Assembly: GCA_023390985.1 (NCBI GenBank) | Contig: JAEWBU010000138.1 | Location: 1-24,488 of the forward strand | DNA from: Pseudomonadota bacterium | Lineage (GTDB): Bacteria > Pseudomonadota > Gammaproteobacteria > Burkholderiales > Burkholderiaceae_C | Length of the DNA: 24,488 bases | Reading direction: 5' to 3' | Translations under genes and position numbers: made by a program | Part shown: positions 1 to 8,888 of the stretch, in pieces | How positions within the stretch are numbered: position 1 is the stretch's first letter | Layout: each line of letters begins with the position of its first letter | The notes under the pieces: generated by a model | What the model saw: only the letters and a program-made list of their open reading frames with translations | Told to the model about the DNA's origin: nothing | Database searches by the model: none

Positions 1-525
1 TCCGGCAAGGCCTTCCTGGAAGTGCCCGCCGCCGCGTACGTCAACACCATGCGGTCCATCCCGCTGGTGATGGTGCTGCTGTGGTTCTTCCTGCTGATCC
101 CGTTCGCCATCGGCCGCCCGATCGGCGCCGAGATGTCGGCGGTGATCACCTTCATCGCCTTCGAAGCGGCGTACTTCTCGGAGATCGTGCGCGCCGGCAT
201 CCAGTCGATCCCGCGCGGCCAGGTCAACGCCGGCTACGCGCTGGGCATGACCTACGGGCAGAACATGAAGCTGATCATCCTGCCGCAGGCATTCCGCAAC
301 ATGCTGCCGGTGTTCCTCACCCAGACCATCATCCTGTTCCAGGACACGTCCCTGGTCTATGCCATCGGCGCCTACGACATGCTCAAGGGCTTCGAGACCG
401 CCGGCAAGAACCTGGGCCGCCCCATCGAGGCCTACCTGCTGGCCGCCGTCCTGTATTTCCTCATGTGCCTGGCTCTCTCGAAGTTCGTTCGGATGATCCA
501 GAACAAGGTCCAGATCATCCGCTGA
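1..525 (+). CDS. gltK: Glutamate/aspartate ABC transporter permease, 3' part (GltK-like)
   Basis: Inner-membrane permease of a polar amino acid ABC importer; it would form the channel through which glutamate or aspartate is handed from a periplasmic binding protein. The gene is cut by the window edge: the frame is open from base 1 and 174 residues are visible, against roughly 220 for the family. Several hydrophobic helices are visible, as is the cytoplasmic EAA-type loop (NAGYALGMTYGQNMK, then the LPQAFRNMLP segment) that contacts the ATPase. The protein ends QNKVQIIR. The ATPase gene follows 10 bases later, so the two form an operon; the binding protein and a partner permease (gltI, gltJ) are expected just upstream. 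HAAT/PAAT family membership is clear. The glutamate/aspartate specificity is inferred from similarity to GltK and is less certain. Confidence 0.88.
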   Translation, partial: SGKAFLEVPAAAYVNTMRSIPLVMVLLWFFLLIPFAIGRPIGAEMSAVITFIAFEAAYFSEIVRAGIQSIPRGQVNAGYALGMTYGQNMKLIILPQAFRNMLPVFLTQTIILFQDTSLVYAIGAYDMLKGFETAGKNLGRPIEAYLLAAVLYFLMCLALSKFVRMIQNKVQIIR

Positions 526-535
526 AAGAAAAGAC

Positions 536-1288
536 ATGAGCGACAAACCCATGATCGAAATCAACAACGTCTCCAAGTGGTACGGCCCGGTGCAGGTGCT
601 GGAGAACTGCTCGGTGCGCATCGACAAGGGCGACGTGGTGGTGGTCTGCGGCCCGTCGGGCTCGGGCAAGTCCACGCTGATCAAGACCGTCAACGGGCTC
701 GAGCCGGTGCAGAAGGGCGAGATCACGGTCGACGGCATCTCGGTCACCAACGGCAAGACCGACCTGCCCAAGCTGCGCAGCCGCGTGGGCATGGTGTTCC
801 AGCACTTCGAGCTGTTCCCGCACCTCTCGGTCACCGAGAACCTGACGCTGGCGCAGATGAAGGTGCTGGGCCGCAATGCCGACGAGGCGAAGAAGCGCGG
901 CCTGAAGATGCTCGAACGCGTGGGCCTGATGGCGCACAAGGACAAGTTCCCCGGCCAGCTTTCGGGCGGCCAGCAGCAGCGCGTCGCCATCGCCCGCGCG
1001 CTGTCGATGGACCCGATCGTGATGCTGTTCGACGAGCCGACGTCCGCGCTCGACCCCGAGATGGTGGGCGAGGTGCTGGACGTGATGGTCACGCTGGCCA
1101 AGGAGGGCATGACCATGATGGTGGTGACGCACGAGATGGGCTTCGCCCGCAAGGTGGCCAACCGCGTGATCTTCATCGACGTGGGCGGCCGCATCCTCGA
1201 GGACTGCAGCAAGGACGAGTTCTTCGGCAACCCGGACGCGCGCCAGCCGCGCACCAAGGACTTCCTGAACAAGATCCTGTCGCACTGA
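536..1288 (+). CDS. gltL: Glutamate/aspartate ABC transporter ATP-binding protein (GltL-like)
   Basis: Cytoplasmic ATPase that powers the amino acid importer whose permease lies just upstream. The 250 residues match the family's usual length. Visible motifs are Walker A GPSGSGKST (residues 39-47), Q-loop Gln89 in VFQHFELFPHL, the signature LSGGQ (142-146), Walker B with DEPTSALDP (about 166-173) and the switch His199 in VVTHEMGFA. This arrangement is typical of the GlnQ/GltL group. The start at 536 is preceded by the purine-rich GAAAGAAAAG; an ATG five codons later (MIEINNVSKWYG) is an alternative. The gene ends just before a strong intrinsic terminator, so it is the last gene of its operon. 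The family is certain, the exact substrate inferred. Confidence 0.93.
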   Translation: MSDKPMIEINNVSKWYGPVQVLENCSVRIDKGDVVVVCGPSGSGKSTLIKTVNGLEPVQKGEITVDGISVTNGKTDLPKLRSRVGMVFQHFELFPHLSVTENLTLAQMKVLGRNADEAKKRGLKMLERVGLMAHKDKFPGQLSGGQQQRVAIARALSMDPIVMLFDEPTSALDPEMVGEVLDVMVTLAKEGMTMMVVTHEMGFARKVANRVIFIDVGGRILEDCSKDEFFGNPDARQPRTKDFLNKILSH

Positions 1289-1306
1289 TCGCGACAGCCT
1301 CAAAGA

Positions 1307-1330
1307 AAAAGCGGCCAAGAGGCCGCTTTT
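1307..1330. terminator. Bidirectional intrinsic terminator between gltL and aldehyde dehydrogenase
   Basis: AAAA-GCGGCC, loop AAGA, GGCCGC-TTTT: a 6-bp GC stem extended by A/T pairs, with T-rich tracts on both sides (TTTTGTTTTT on the plus strand; the complement of CAAAGAAAAA on the minus strand). It lies 18 bases after the gltL stop. It would also stop minus-strand transcripts leaving the aldehyde dehydrogenase gene. Confidence 0.9.
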
Positions 1331-1341
1331 GTTTTTGACGC

Positions 1342-1428
1342 GTCATCCCCGCGAAGGCGGGGATCCAGTGCTTCCATGGAAGTCCGCCGAAGGCCGGACG
1401 CACTGGATTCCCGCTTCCGCGGGAATGG
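1342..1428. repeat. REP-like palindromic intergenic element, copy A
   Basis: Two outer hairpins, ATCCCCGC-GAAG-GCGGGGAT (1345-1364) and ATTCCCGC-TTCC-GCGGGAAT (1407-1426), flank a central imperfect hairpin, GTCCGCC...GGCCGGAC (1382-1399). The arms ATCCAGTGC (1363-1371) and GCACTGGAT (1400-1408) also pair, giving a cloverleaf-like fold. Related copies lie at 6441-6500 and 12409-12492. It resembles REP/BIME elements that are moved in trans by RAYT (TnpA-REP) transposases; no such gene is in this window. It starts 11 bases after the terminator. Confidence 0.85.
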
Positions 1429-1438
1429 CGGAGCGGGG

Positions 1439-2893
1439 TCAGAACGGATAGTGCCGCGGCTGCGTCTGCATCGTGATCCACCGCAGTTCGGTGAATTCGG
1501 CGATCCCCGCGCGGCCGCCGAAGCGGCCCATCCCGCTGCCCTTGACGCCCCCGAACGGCATCTGCGCCTCGTCGTGCACCGTCGGCGCGTTGACGTGGCA
1601 GATGCCCGAATCGATCCGGCGCGCCACGTTGAACGCGCGCGCCAGGTCGCGGCCGAACACCGCGGCCGACAACCCGTATTCGTTGTCGTTGGCGCAGGCG
1701 ACCGCCTCTTCGACACCGCGCACGCGAACGATCGGCTTGACCGGCCCGAAGCTCTCCTCGTGGTAGATGCGCATCTGCGGCGTCACGTGGTCGAGCACCG
1801 TGGCGGGCATCAGCGTGGTGTCGGACTTGCCGCCGCAGAGCAGCTTCGCACCCTTGGCGAGCGCGTCGTCCAGCAGCGCGTTGCAGTGTTCGACGGTGGA
1901 CATGCCGATCACGCTGCCCAGCACCACCGGCTCGGGCTTGCGCGGATCGCCCACGGGCAGCGCCTTGGCCTTGGCGGCGAACTTGCGCGCGAACTCGTCG
2001 GCCACCTTCTCGTCCACGATGATGCGTTCGGTGCTCATGCAGATCTGGCCGCTGTTGGCAAAGCAGCCGAAGGCCGCGGCGTTGACCGCATCGTCCAGGT
2101 CGGCGTCGTCCAGGACCACCAGCGGCGCCTTGCCGCCCAGTTCCAGCACCGCGGGCTTGAGGTACCTGGCGCAGGTCTGCGCGATCAGCTTGCCCACCCG
2201 GGTGGAGCCGGTGAAGTTGACGCGCCGCACCGCCGGGTGCGACACCATCGCCTCCACCACCGTGCCGGCCTCGTGCGGCGCGTTGGTGATGTAGTTGACC
2301 ACCCCGGCCGGAAAGCCCGCTTCCATCAGCGACTCGATGATCAGCTGGTGCGTCCGCGGGCAGTTCTCGCTGCCCTTGAGGATGACGGTGTTGCCGCAGG
2401 CCAGCGGCGTGGCGATTGCGCGGGTGGCCAGGATGACGGGCGCGTTCCAGGGGGCGATGCCCAGCACCACGCCGGCGGGCTGGCGCACGCCCATGGCCAG
2501 CGAACCTGGCACGTCGGAAGGGATCACCTCGCCCGCGACCTGCGTGGTCAAAGACGCAGCTTCCCGCAGCATGCCGCCCGCCAGCATCACGTTGAAGCCG
2601 GCCCACATGGCGGTAGCGCCGGTCTCGGCGGCCATGGCTTCCACGAACTGCGGCAGCCGCGCCTCCAGCTTGTCGGCAGCCTTGAGCAGCAGCGCGCGGC
2701 GCTCGCCGGGGCCGGTCTCGCCCCAGGTCTTGAAGGCTTCGGCGGCGGCTTCCACCGCCATCAGCGCGTCGGCGGCCGACGCGGCCGGGGCGCGCGTGGC
2801 CACCGAGCCGTCCAGCGGGTTGCGGCGCTCGAAGGTGGCACCTTTTTCGGCCGTGACTTGGAGGCCGTTGATCAGCATCGAGAGGTCGGACAT
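1439..2893 (-). CDS. NAD(P)+-dependent aldehyde dehydrogenase (vanillin/salicylaldehyde dehydrogenase-like)
   Basis: Cytoplasmic enzyme that oxidises an aldehyde to the carboxylic acid with NAD(P)+. Its 484 residues are the normal ALDH length. The catalytic set is complete: Asn150 in APWNAP, Lys173 in ILKGSE, Glu251 in LELGGKAP and the nucleophile Cys285 in SGQICMS. The C-terminus carries the usual FGGVKGSGMGRFGG stretch. The overall pattern (TGATAMWAGFN, NAPTVHDEAQMPFGG) is that of the vanillin/salicylaldehyde/benzaldehyde dehydrogenase subgroup. It starts 2 bases after the livF-like stop with a good AGGAG site inside livF, so it is the last gene of the branched-chain-type transporter operon. 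This suggests that it oxidises the imported compound or a product of it. The substrate is inferred; the ALDH family is certain. Confidence 0.92.
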   Translation of the reverse strand: MSDLSMLINGLQVTAEKGATFERRNPLDGSVATRAPAASAADALMAVEAAAEAFKTWGETGPGERRALLLKAADKLEARLPQFVEAMAAETGATAMWAGFNVMLAGGMLREAASLTTQVAGEVIPSDVPGSLAMGVRQPAGVVLGIAPWNAPVILATRAIATPLACGNTVILKGSENCPRTHQLIIESLMEAGFPAGVVNYITNAPHEAGTVVEAMVSHPAVRRVNFTGSTRVGKLIAQTCARYLKPAVLELGGKAPLVVLDDADLDDAVNAAAFGCFANSGQICMSTERIIVDEKVADEFARKFAAKAKALPVGDPRKPEPVVLGSVIGMSTVEHCNALLDDALAKGAKLLCGGKSDTTLMPATVLDHVTPQMRIYHEESFGPVKPIVRVRGVEEAVACANDNEYGLSAAVFGRDLARAFNVARRIDSGICHVNAPTVHDEAQMPFGGVKGSGMGRFGGRAGIAEFTELRWITMQTQPRHYPF

Positions 2894-2895
2894 GT

Positions 2896-3719
2896 CTACT
2901 CCTGGGGGGCGAAAGCCCGGGCGCTGACCGCCCGGGCAGGGGTTGTCTGGGGCCGGGCCCCGGGCGCGGCATCACCGCCGGTGCCGAGATAGGCCTCTCG
3001 CACCACGCTCGATCGCGCCAGCAGCTTCGCGGGGCCGCTCGCCACCAGCGCGCCGCGTTCCAGCACGTAGCCGCGGTCGGCCACGGCCAGCGCCTTCTTC
3101 ACGTTCTGTTCCACCATCAGCACGGTGGTGCCGGCGTCGGCGATGCGGCGCGCGATGGCGAGCAGCTCGTCCACCATGCGCGGCGCGAGACCGAGCGAAG
3201 GCTCGTCGAGCATCAAGAGGCGCGGTGCGCTCATCATCGCCCGCGCCACCGCCACCATCTGCTGCTCGCCGCCGCTCATCGTGCCGGCGAGTTGCCGCGC
3301 TCGTTCGCGCAGCTTGGGGAAGTCGTCCAGCACCTGCTCGAGACGCCGGGCGCGCTCGGCCTTGGGCACCAGCCAGCCGCCGAGCTCCAGGTTCTCGGTG
3401 ACGCTCATCTGCGGGAACAGCTGACGGCCCTCGGCCACCAGCGCCACGCCGGCGCGCACGATCTGGTCGGTGCGCCCGGGCAGGTCCTCGCCATCGAGCA
3501 GCACGTCGCCCTGGCGCGGGATGAGGCCGTTGAGCGCGCGCAGCAGCGTGGTCTTGCCGGCGCCGTTCGGTCCGAGGATCACCGTCAGGCCCGGCCTGAT
3601 CTCGAACTTCAGCTCGCGCAGCACGAGGAAGGCGCCGTAGCCGGCGGACAGGCCCTGCACCTGCAGGTGCGCGCGCCGCGTGGCCGCGCCGTGCTCGAAG
3701 GGGCGGTCGCTCCAGTACA

Positions 3720-3723
<4 letters not shown>
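2896..3723 (-). CDS. Branched-chain amino acid/aromatic-type ABC transporter ATPase (LivF family)
   Basis: One of the two ATPases of a HAAT-family importer. Walker A GPNGAGKTT is at residues 51-59. The signature MSGGEQQMVAVARAM and Walker B LLMLDEPSLGLAP, the typical LivF sequence, lie around 145-180, followed by the VEQNVKKALAVADRGYVLE H-loop region. At 275 residues it is longer than E. coli LivF (about 237). The excess is an N-terminal leader of about 18 residues and an Ala/Pro-rich tail of about 30 residues. The first ATG overlaps the stop of the upstream LivG gene (ATGA, 3720-3723), so translation is probably coupled; a second ATG follows directly. HAAT importers carry amino acids, amides, urea or aromatic acids, so a leucine substrate should not be assumed. 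Confidence 0.9.
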
Positions 3724-4512
<789 letters not shown>

Positions 4513-4520
<8 letters not shown>

Positions 4521-5532
4521 GGCGCATCCTCCGCGCGCGCTTCTTCGCGCGTTCCCTGCCGCCGGGCAGGTCCTCGCGCAGCTCGCGCCACCAGGTGCGC
4601 AGGCCGTCGCGCCAGCCGGTGAAGGTGTCCCCGCGCAGCGAGGCCAGGCCGCCCGGCAGGAACAGCACCGACAGGATCAGCAGCAGGCCCAGCGACATCA
4701 TGTAGACCTGCGGCGCCTCCAGCCGCAGCGTTTCGGCCAGCACGCTGAACACGATGGCGGCGATCAGCGGCCCCCACAGCGTGAGCGCGCCGCCGATCAG
4801 CGCGATCAGCACGGTCTGGAAGCCGATGAACGGGTTGAAGACCGTGTGCGGATCGATATAGGTCCAGCGCACCGACATGGCCGCGCCGATCGCGCCGGCG
4901 AAGGCCGCGGTCATCGCGAAGCCCGCGAGCTTGACCCAGCGCGTGTTCACGCCCAGGGTCTGCGCGCGCTGCTCGTCGCCGCCGATGCCGGCCAGCGCGA
5001 GGCCGAACCGCGTGCGCCGCACGCCGATCGACGCGGCGACGGACAGCACCGCGAGGCCGAGCACGGTGAGGTACACGGTGTCGCGCTCGGGCACCGTCGC
5101 CAGCACGCGGCCCACGGTGCCGGTCACGCTCTTCTCGAAGTAGGTCACGGCATGCCGGATCAGCTCGGTCATGCCGAACGTGAGCACGGCGAAGTAGGTG
5201 CCGCGCAGGTGCAGCACCGCCGCGCCCATCACCAGCGCCACGAGAGCGGCGAGGCCCGCGCCGAGGGCGATGGTCTGCACCCAGCCCAGCTGCGGCAGCA
5301 GGATGGCGCAGGCGTACGCGCCCAGCCCGAAGAAGGCCGAGGTCGCCAGCGAGAGATAGCGCGTGGTGCCGCAGAACAGCGACCAGCTGGTGGACAGGGC
5401 CACGTACATCAGGCAGGTGAGCGCCAGCGACACGGCGAACTCGCTGCCCCAGTAGGGCAGGGCCATCGCCCAGCCGGCGAACGCCAGCAGCACCAGCAGG
5501 TCGCGAACCAGGAGTTGCTTGGAGGACGTCAT
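4513..5532 (-). CDS. Branched-chain amino acid/aromatic-type ABC transporter permease (LivM family)
   Basis: Inner-membrane permease, 339 residues, mostly hydrophobic, with about eight to ten membrane segments beginning LLVRDLLVLLAFAGWAMAL. The family core is visible in LSLATSAFFGLGAYACAILL, the conserved GTYFAVLTFGMTELIRH and TLWGPLIAAIVFSVLAE. It ends with a basic tail (RERAKKRARRMRHV). The start MTSSKQLLV is chosen because its ATG overlaps the LivH stop as ATGA (5529-5532); the frame stays open further upstream but only as antisense-like sequence inside livH. It would pair with LivH to form the channel of this importer. Confidence 0.9.
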
Positions 5533-6419
5533 GCCTTGCGCCCCTTGCGGGCGAACAGGCCCTCGGGCCGCAGCAGCAGCACCGCGATGAACACGCCGTA
5601 CGACATCAGCGCCTTGAGGGAAGGATTGGTGAAATGCATGCCGATCGCCTCGACCACGCCCAGCAGCAGGCCGCCGGCCAGCGCGCCGCCCATGCTGCCG
5701 AAGCCGCCGAGCGTGATGACGATCAGCGCGGTGACGGTGTAGGGCTCGCCCATGGAGGGCGAGATCGTGTAGGCCATCGACAGCAGCGCGCCGGCGATGC
5801 CCGACAGCCCCAGGCCGATGCCGAACATCAGCGGATGCAGCACGCGGGTGTTGATGCCCACCAGCTGCGCGCCGGTCGGCGACTGCATCAGCGCGCGCAC
5901 GCCCTTGCCCAGCAGGGTCTGGCGCAGCAGAACGACCATGGCCGCGCAGAAGACCAGCGCCAGCGCGAACACCAGCAGCTTGTTGCCGGCGAACTGGGCG
6001 CCGCCGACCGCCACCGGAGACGTCAGGTAGTCGTAGCCCCGCAGGTCGCCGCCCCAGGCCCAGGACACGAGGTTCTGCACGAGGAACATCAGGCCGAAGG
6101 CGACCATCAGGCTGCGCGCCTCGAAGATGTCCAGGTTGGGCGAGGTGCGGGTGAGCCGGCGGAAGCACAGCCAGTGGATGGCCACGCCCAGCAGCATCAG
6201 CACGGCGAACGCGAGCGGCACCAGCAGCAGCGGCGAGATGCCGAACGTGGCGTGCAGCATCCAGGTGAGATAGGCGCCGAGCATCAGGAACTCGCCGTGG
6301 GCGATGTTCAGGATGCGCATCAGGCCGTATTGCAGGTTCAGGCCGAGCGCGACGAGGGCGTAGATGCCGCCGGTGATCAGGCCGGAGGCGATGAGTTCGG
6401 TCCAGGCGCCGAGGGACAT
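5529..6419 (-). CDS. Branched-chain amino acid/aromatic-type ABC transporter permease (LivH family)
   Basis: Inner-membrane permease, 296 residues, close to the family length. The N-terminus has the LivH hallmark GLITGGIYALVALGLNLQYGLMRILNIAHGEFLMLGAY in continuous form (roughly residues 13-50). The C-terminal half carries the permease loop (VLHPLMFGIGLGLSGIAGAL, then VTALIVITLGGFGSMGGALAGG). It is separated from the binding-protein gene by a 106-base gap that holds a REP-like element, the only loose join in this otherwise overlapping operon. The family assignment is secure. The transported compound is not shown by the sequence; the co-transcribed aldehyde dehydrogenase hints at an aromatic or related compound. 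Confidence 0.92.
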   Translation of the reverse strand: MSLGAWTELIASGLITGGIYALVALGLNLQYGLMRILNIAHGEFLMLGAYLTWMLHATFGISPLLLVPLAFAVLMLLGVAIHWLCFRRLTRTSPNLDIFEARSLMVAFGLMFLVQNLVSWAWGGDLRGYDYLTSPVAVGGAQFAGNKLLVFALALVFCAAMVVLLRQTLLGKGVRALMQSPTGAQLVGINTRVLHPLMFGIGLGLSGIAGALLSMAYTISPSMGEPYTVTALIVITLGGFGSMGGALAGGLLLGVVEAIGMHFTNPSLKALMSYGVFIAVLLLRPEGLFARKGRKA

Positions 6420-6440
6420 GGTCGGGATGTGTGGAGGGCC

Positions 6441-6500
6441 GTCGTCCCCGCGGAGGCGGGGACCCAGGGCACCCTGGATTCCCGCCTTCGCGGGAATGAC
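6441..6500. repeat. REP-like palindromic element, copy B (inside the transporter operon)
   Basis: Short form of the element: outer hairpins GTCCCCGC-GGAG-GCGGGGAC and ATTCCCGC-CTTC-GCGGGAAT, joined by CCAGGG-CAC-CCTGG instead of the longer central hairpin of copies A and C. It lies in the gap between the binding-protein gene (upstream on the minus strand) and the livH-like gene. A further weak inverted repeat, GGCCG...CGGCC (6501-6525), lies between it and the binding-protein stop. Confidence 0.85.
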
Positions 6501-6525
6501 GGCCGTGAATTGCGAACGCGCGGCC

Positions 6526-7731
6526 CTACTTCCAGGCCGGCTTGGCCGGATTGAGCCTGGCGGTCGCCATCGACTGCGGCCACACCACCTCGAACTCGCC
6601 GTTCTGCCACTGGCTCACGCTGCCCGGCGTGGCGGTGTTCTCGCTGCCGGTGAACTTCACGTCGCCGATGATGGTCTTGTGCGTGCCCTTGGCGATGTAG
6701 TCGCGCAGCGCCTTGCGCTCCAGGCCCACGCTCTTGACGGCGGCGGTCAGGATCTCGAGGCCCGCCCACGCGTGGCCGCTCGCCCAGCGGTCCGGCTCCT
6801 TGCCGCCGAACTTGGCGGTGTGGGCGTCGAAGTAGGCCTTGGCGCCCGGGCTGGTCTTGCCGTTCCAGGAACCCATGCCCAGCACGCCCTCGGCGCCGGC
6901 CGGCGTCATCACGTTCCTGTACAGCTGGAACGCGGTGCCGACCGAGGCGTAGAAGTACTTCGGGTTGAAGCCGACCTCCTTGGCCTGCTTCGAGGCCAGG
7001 ATGGTGTCGGGCGGGTAGGTGATGCCGATGAAGGCGTCGGGGTTCAGCTCCTTCAGCCCGCGCAGCACCGGCGACAGGTCCTTCACGCCCAGCGGGTAGC
7101 TCTTGCGCTCGACCACCTGGATGCTGGTCTTCTTCAGCGCGTTGTTCAGCGCGGCGAAGTTCTCGAGGCCGAACAGGTCGTCCATGTACACGATCGCCAG
7201 CGACTTCACGTTGTTGGCCACCAGCATGTCGACCAGCGCGCCCATCATCCGGTCCGGCTGCTGCAGCAGCGAGAAGAAGAAGGGCAGGTTCATGTCGATC
7301 AGCTTGCGCGACAGCGCGGTGGGCGCCAGCATCGGATAGCCGAAGCGGTTGGCCAGCGGCGCCAGCGCGAAGTTGGCGTTGGAGCCCCAGGGCGGCAGGA
7401 TCAGGTCGACCTTGTCGCTGCCCATCAGCTTCTCGTAGGTGCGGATCACGGTCTCGACCTCGCTGCGGTCGTCGGAGGACACCAGCTGGATCTGGCGCTT
7501 GACGCCCTTGACGTCCAGGCCGCCCGCGGCGTTCTGCTGCTCGGCCCACAGCAGGTAGTTGGGCTCCTGGCTCACCTGCGCGCCGCCGGTCCAGGGGCCG
7601 GTGCGGGCGATGGCGTAGCCCACGCGCACGGGCGCGCTCTGCGCCAGCAGCGTCGGGGCGACGGAAACGGCGCCGACGGCGGCGGCGCCCTGCAGGAACT
7701 GGCGGCGGCTGCCGGCAAGTCGCTGGACCAT
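6526..7731 (-). CDS. ABC transporter substrate-binding protein (HAAT/LivK-like, Tat signal)
   Basis: Periplasmic receptor that would deliver ligand to the LivHM-like permease encoded next to it. The start at 7731 gives 401 residues and is preceded by GAGGAG with 8-base spacing. Earlier in-frame ATGs would only add untypical sequence from the divergent promoter region. The N-terminus is a twin-arginine signal: SRRQFLQG with the Arg pair at 9-10, then a hydrophobic stretch and a likely cleavage near LLAQSA (about 30). The mature part begins VRVGYAIARTGPWTGGAQ, the opening strand and ligand-loop pattern of type 1 periplasmic binding proteins in the LivK/AmiC group, and SSDDRSEVETVIRTYEKLM fits the same fold. 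First gene of the minus-strand operon. The ligand is unknown from sequence. Confidence 0.9.
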   Translation of the reverse strand: MVQRLAGSRRQFLQGAAAVGAVSVAPTLLAQSAPVRVGYAIARTGPWTGGAQVSQEPNYLLWAEQQNAAGGLDVKGVKRQIQLVSSDDRSEVETVIRTYEKLMGSDKVDLILPPWGSNANFALAPLANRFGYPMLAPTALSRKLIDMNLPFFFSLLQQPDRMMGALVDMLVANNVKSLAIVYMDDLFGLENFAALNNALKKTSIQVVERKSYPLGVKDLSPVLRGLKELNPDAFIGITYPPDTILASKQAKEVGFNPKYFYASVGTAFQLYRNVMTPAGAEGVLGMGSWNGKTSPGAKAYFDAHTAKFGGKEPDRWASGHAWAGLEILTAAVKSVGLERKALRDYIAKGTHKTIIGDVKFTGSENTATPGSVSQWQNGEFEVVWPQSMATARLNPAKPAWK

Positions 7732-7783
7732 GGGGATGTCTCCTCGGTTGGGATTGCGGACGCTGCGGATCGTAGGAAGCCGA

Positions 7784-7852
7784 TGCGCGCGGCGCTTTGC
7801 CGTGCGCGCACAAGCGCTGCTCCGGCCGTGCAAGCCCGCCTAGGGTTTTCCC
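7784..7852. promoter_or_regulatory. Candidate operator region between the transporter operon and its AraC-type regulator
   Basis: The 175-base divergent intergenic region holds three patterns: an imperfect inverted repeat TGCGCGCGGC / GCCGTGCGCGCA (7784-7810), two direct copies of GCCGTGC (7799 and 7825, 26 bases apart) and a GGGTTTTCCC box (7843-7852). AraC-family proteins usually bind direct repeats upstream of a weak promoter, and no good sigma-70 -35/-10 pair was seen for the minus-strand operon. The operator role is inferred. Confidence 0.3.
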
Positions 7853-7892
7853 GATGAGGTGACAGGAGCGCAGGCACTTGCGCCGCGCGCCA

Positions 7893-7898
7893 CATAAT
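7893..7898 (+). promoter_or_regulatory. Possible -10 element of the AraC-type regulator gene
   Basis: CATAAT (5 of 6 to TATAAT) ends 8 bases before the ATG at 7907. No ribosome binding site lies between them. If used, the transcript would begin about 2 bases before the start codon. No clear -35 was seen. Confidence 0.4.
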
Positions 7899-7906
7899 CG
7901 CCCGCC

Positions 7907-8857
7907 ATGGCCGGGTCGACCCTCCTCAGCACCGACGCCGTCGCACCGCGCGACCGGGCGCCGCAGTGGTGCGAGTGGATCGCGTCGCACTTCGGCGGCC
8001 TGCGGTCCGACCTGTACGGCGACGTCGACTTCGACGGCCACATCGCCTCGTCGCAGGCCGGCGACGTGATCCTCACGCGGCTGGAGGCCAACCGGCACCG
8101 GGTGGTTCGTACCGCGTCCATGGTGCGCCACAGCGACGTCCCGTACCTCAAGATCGTGGCGCCCTGGCAGGGCAGCGCGATGGTGCAGCAGCAGGGCCGC
8201 GAAGCCTGCGCGAGCGACGGCGCCTGGGTCATCTACGACACGACGGGCACCTACGAGATCGGCAACCCGGAGCGGGCCGATCACCTGGTCGTGATGATCC
8301 CCAAGGACGGCGTCGCCGAACGGGGCCAGCGCTTCGACGGCGTGATGGCGCGCCGCCTGGGCGCCAGCGGCATCTCGCGGGTGGCGCTGGAGACCATGCG
8401 CAACACCTACCTGGAACTGCCGCACATGAGCGAGGCGGCGGCCCAGGGCGCCGGCGAGCTGATCAAGCAACTGGTCAGGCTCTCGCTGATGGAGCTGGCC
8501 GGACAGGAAACCGGCCTCACCCAGCGCGAGGCCCTGCGCGATCGCATTCTGGCCTACGTGCGGCAGCACCTGCGCGACCCGGACCTGTCGGTGGACACCA
8601 TCGCGCGCGCCCTCAACTGCAGCCGCCGCCACCTGTACAACGCTTTCGCCGGCGAGGGCGAATCGATCGCGGCGCACGTGCAGCGCCTGCGGCTGGAAGC
8701 CTGCGTCCGCGAACTGCAGCAGGGCGGGGCGAACGCGCGGCCGATCACCGACATCGCCCTGTCGTGGGGCTTCGGCAACCCCTCGCATTTCAGCCGTGTG
8801 TTCCGCGACCACACGGGCATGACGCCTTCCGCTTTCCGGCACGCGCCCGGCCGCTGA
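7907..8857 (+). CDS. AraC-family transcriptional regulator (FeaR-like)
   Basis: DNA-binding regulator of 316 residues. The N-terminal part (about 20-190; RTASMVRHSDVPYLKIV, DGAWVIYDTTGTYEI) resembles the AraC-binding-like domain of FeaR-type activators. The C-terminal hundred residues contain the two helix-turn-helix units of the family: LSVDTIARALNCSRRHLYNAF (about 227-247) and ITDIALSWGFGNPSHFSRVFR (280-300), followed by the closing GMTPSAFR. It is divergent from the transporter/aldehyde dehydrogenase operon with a shared 175-base region, the classic layout for a local activator. FeaR itself activates an aldehyde dehydrogenase gene, which fits. The inducer is unknown. The start lacks a Shine-Dalgarno sequence; a -10-like hexamer sits immediately upstream. 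Confidence 0.88.
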   Translation: MAGSTLLSTDAVAPRDRAPQWCEWIASHFGGLRSDLYGDVDFDGHIASSQAGDVILTRLEANRHRVVRTASMVRHSDVPYLKIVAPWQGSAMVQQQGREACASDGAWVIYDTTGTYEIGNPERADHLVVMIPKDGVAERGQRFDGVMARRLGASGISRVALETMRNTYLELPHMSEAAAQGAGELIKQLVRLSLMELAGQETGLTQREALRDRILAYVRQHLRDPDLSVDTIARALNCSRRHLYNAFAGEGESIAAHVQRLRLEACVRELQQGGANARPITDIALSWGFGNPSHFSRVFRDHTGMTPSAFRHAPGR

Positions 8858-8873
8858 GCGCCAGCCCGTCTGG

Positions 8874-8879
8874 GACAAT
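8874..8879 (+). promoter_or_regulatory. Possible extended -10 promoter of pyrC
   Basis: TGG-GACAAT: a -10-like hexamer with a TGn extension, ending 9 bases before the pyrC ATG (8889). The predicted transcript start would fall about 3 bases before the ATG, and there is no Shine-Dalgarno sequence. No convincing -35. Confidence 0.4.
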
Positions 8880-8888
8880 CGGGTCCGT

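Noticed and set aside
1376..2992. Long plus-strand open frame (538 codons) antisense to the aldehyde dehydrogenase
   Set aside because: It is rich in His/Arg/Gln/Gly with no domain, and mirrors a well-defined ALDH on the other strand. Long antisense frames are expected at this GC content.
7734..7833. Longer start for the binding protein
   Set aside because: It would place 34 unusual Arg-rich residues before the Tat signal; the ATG at 7731 has a good ribosome binding site directly upstream.
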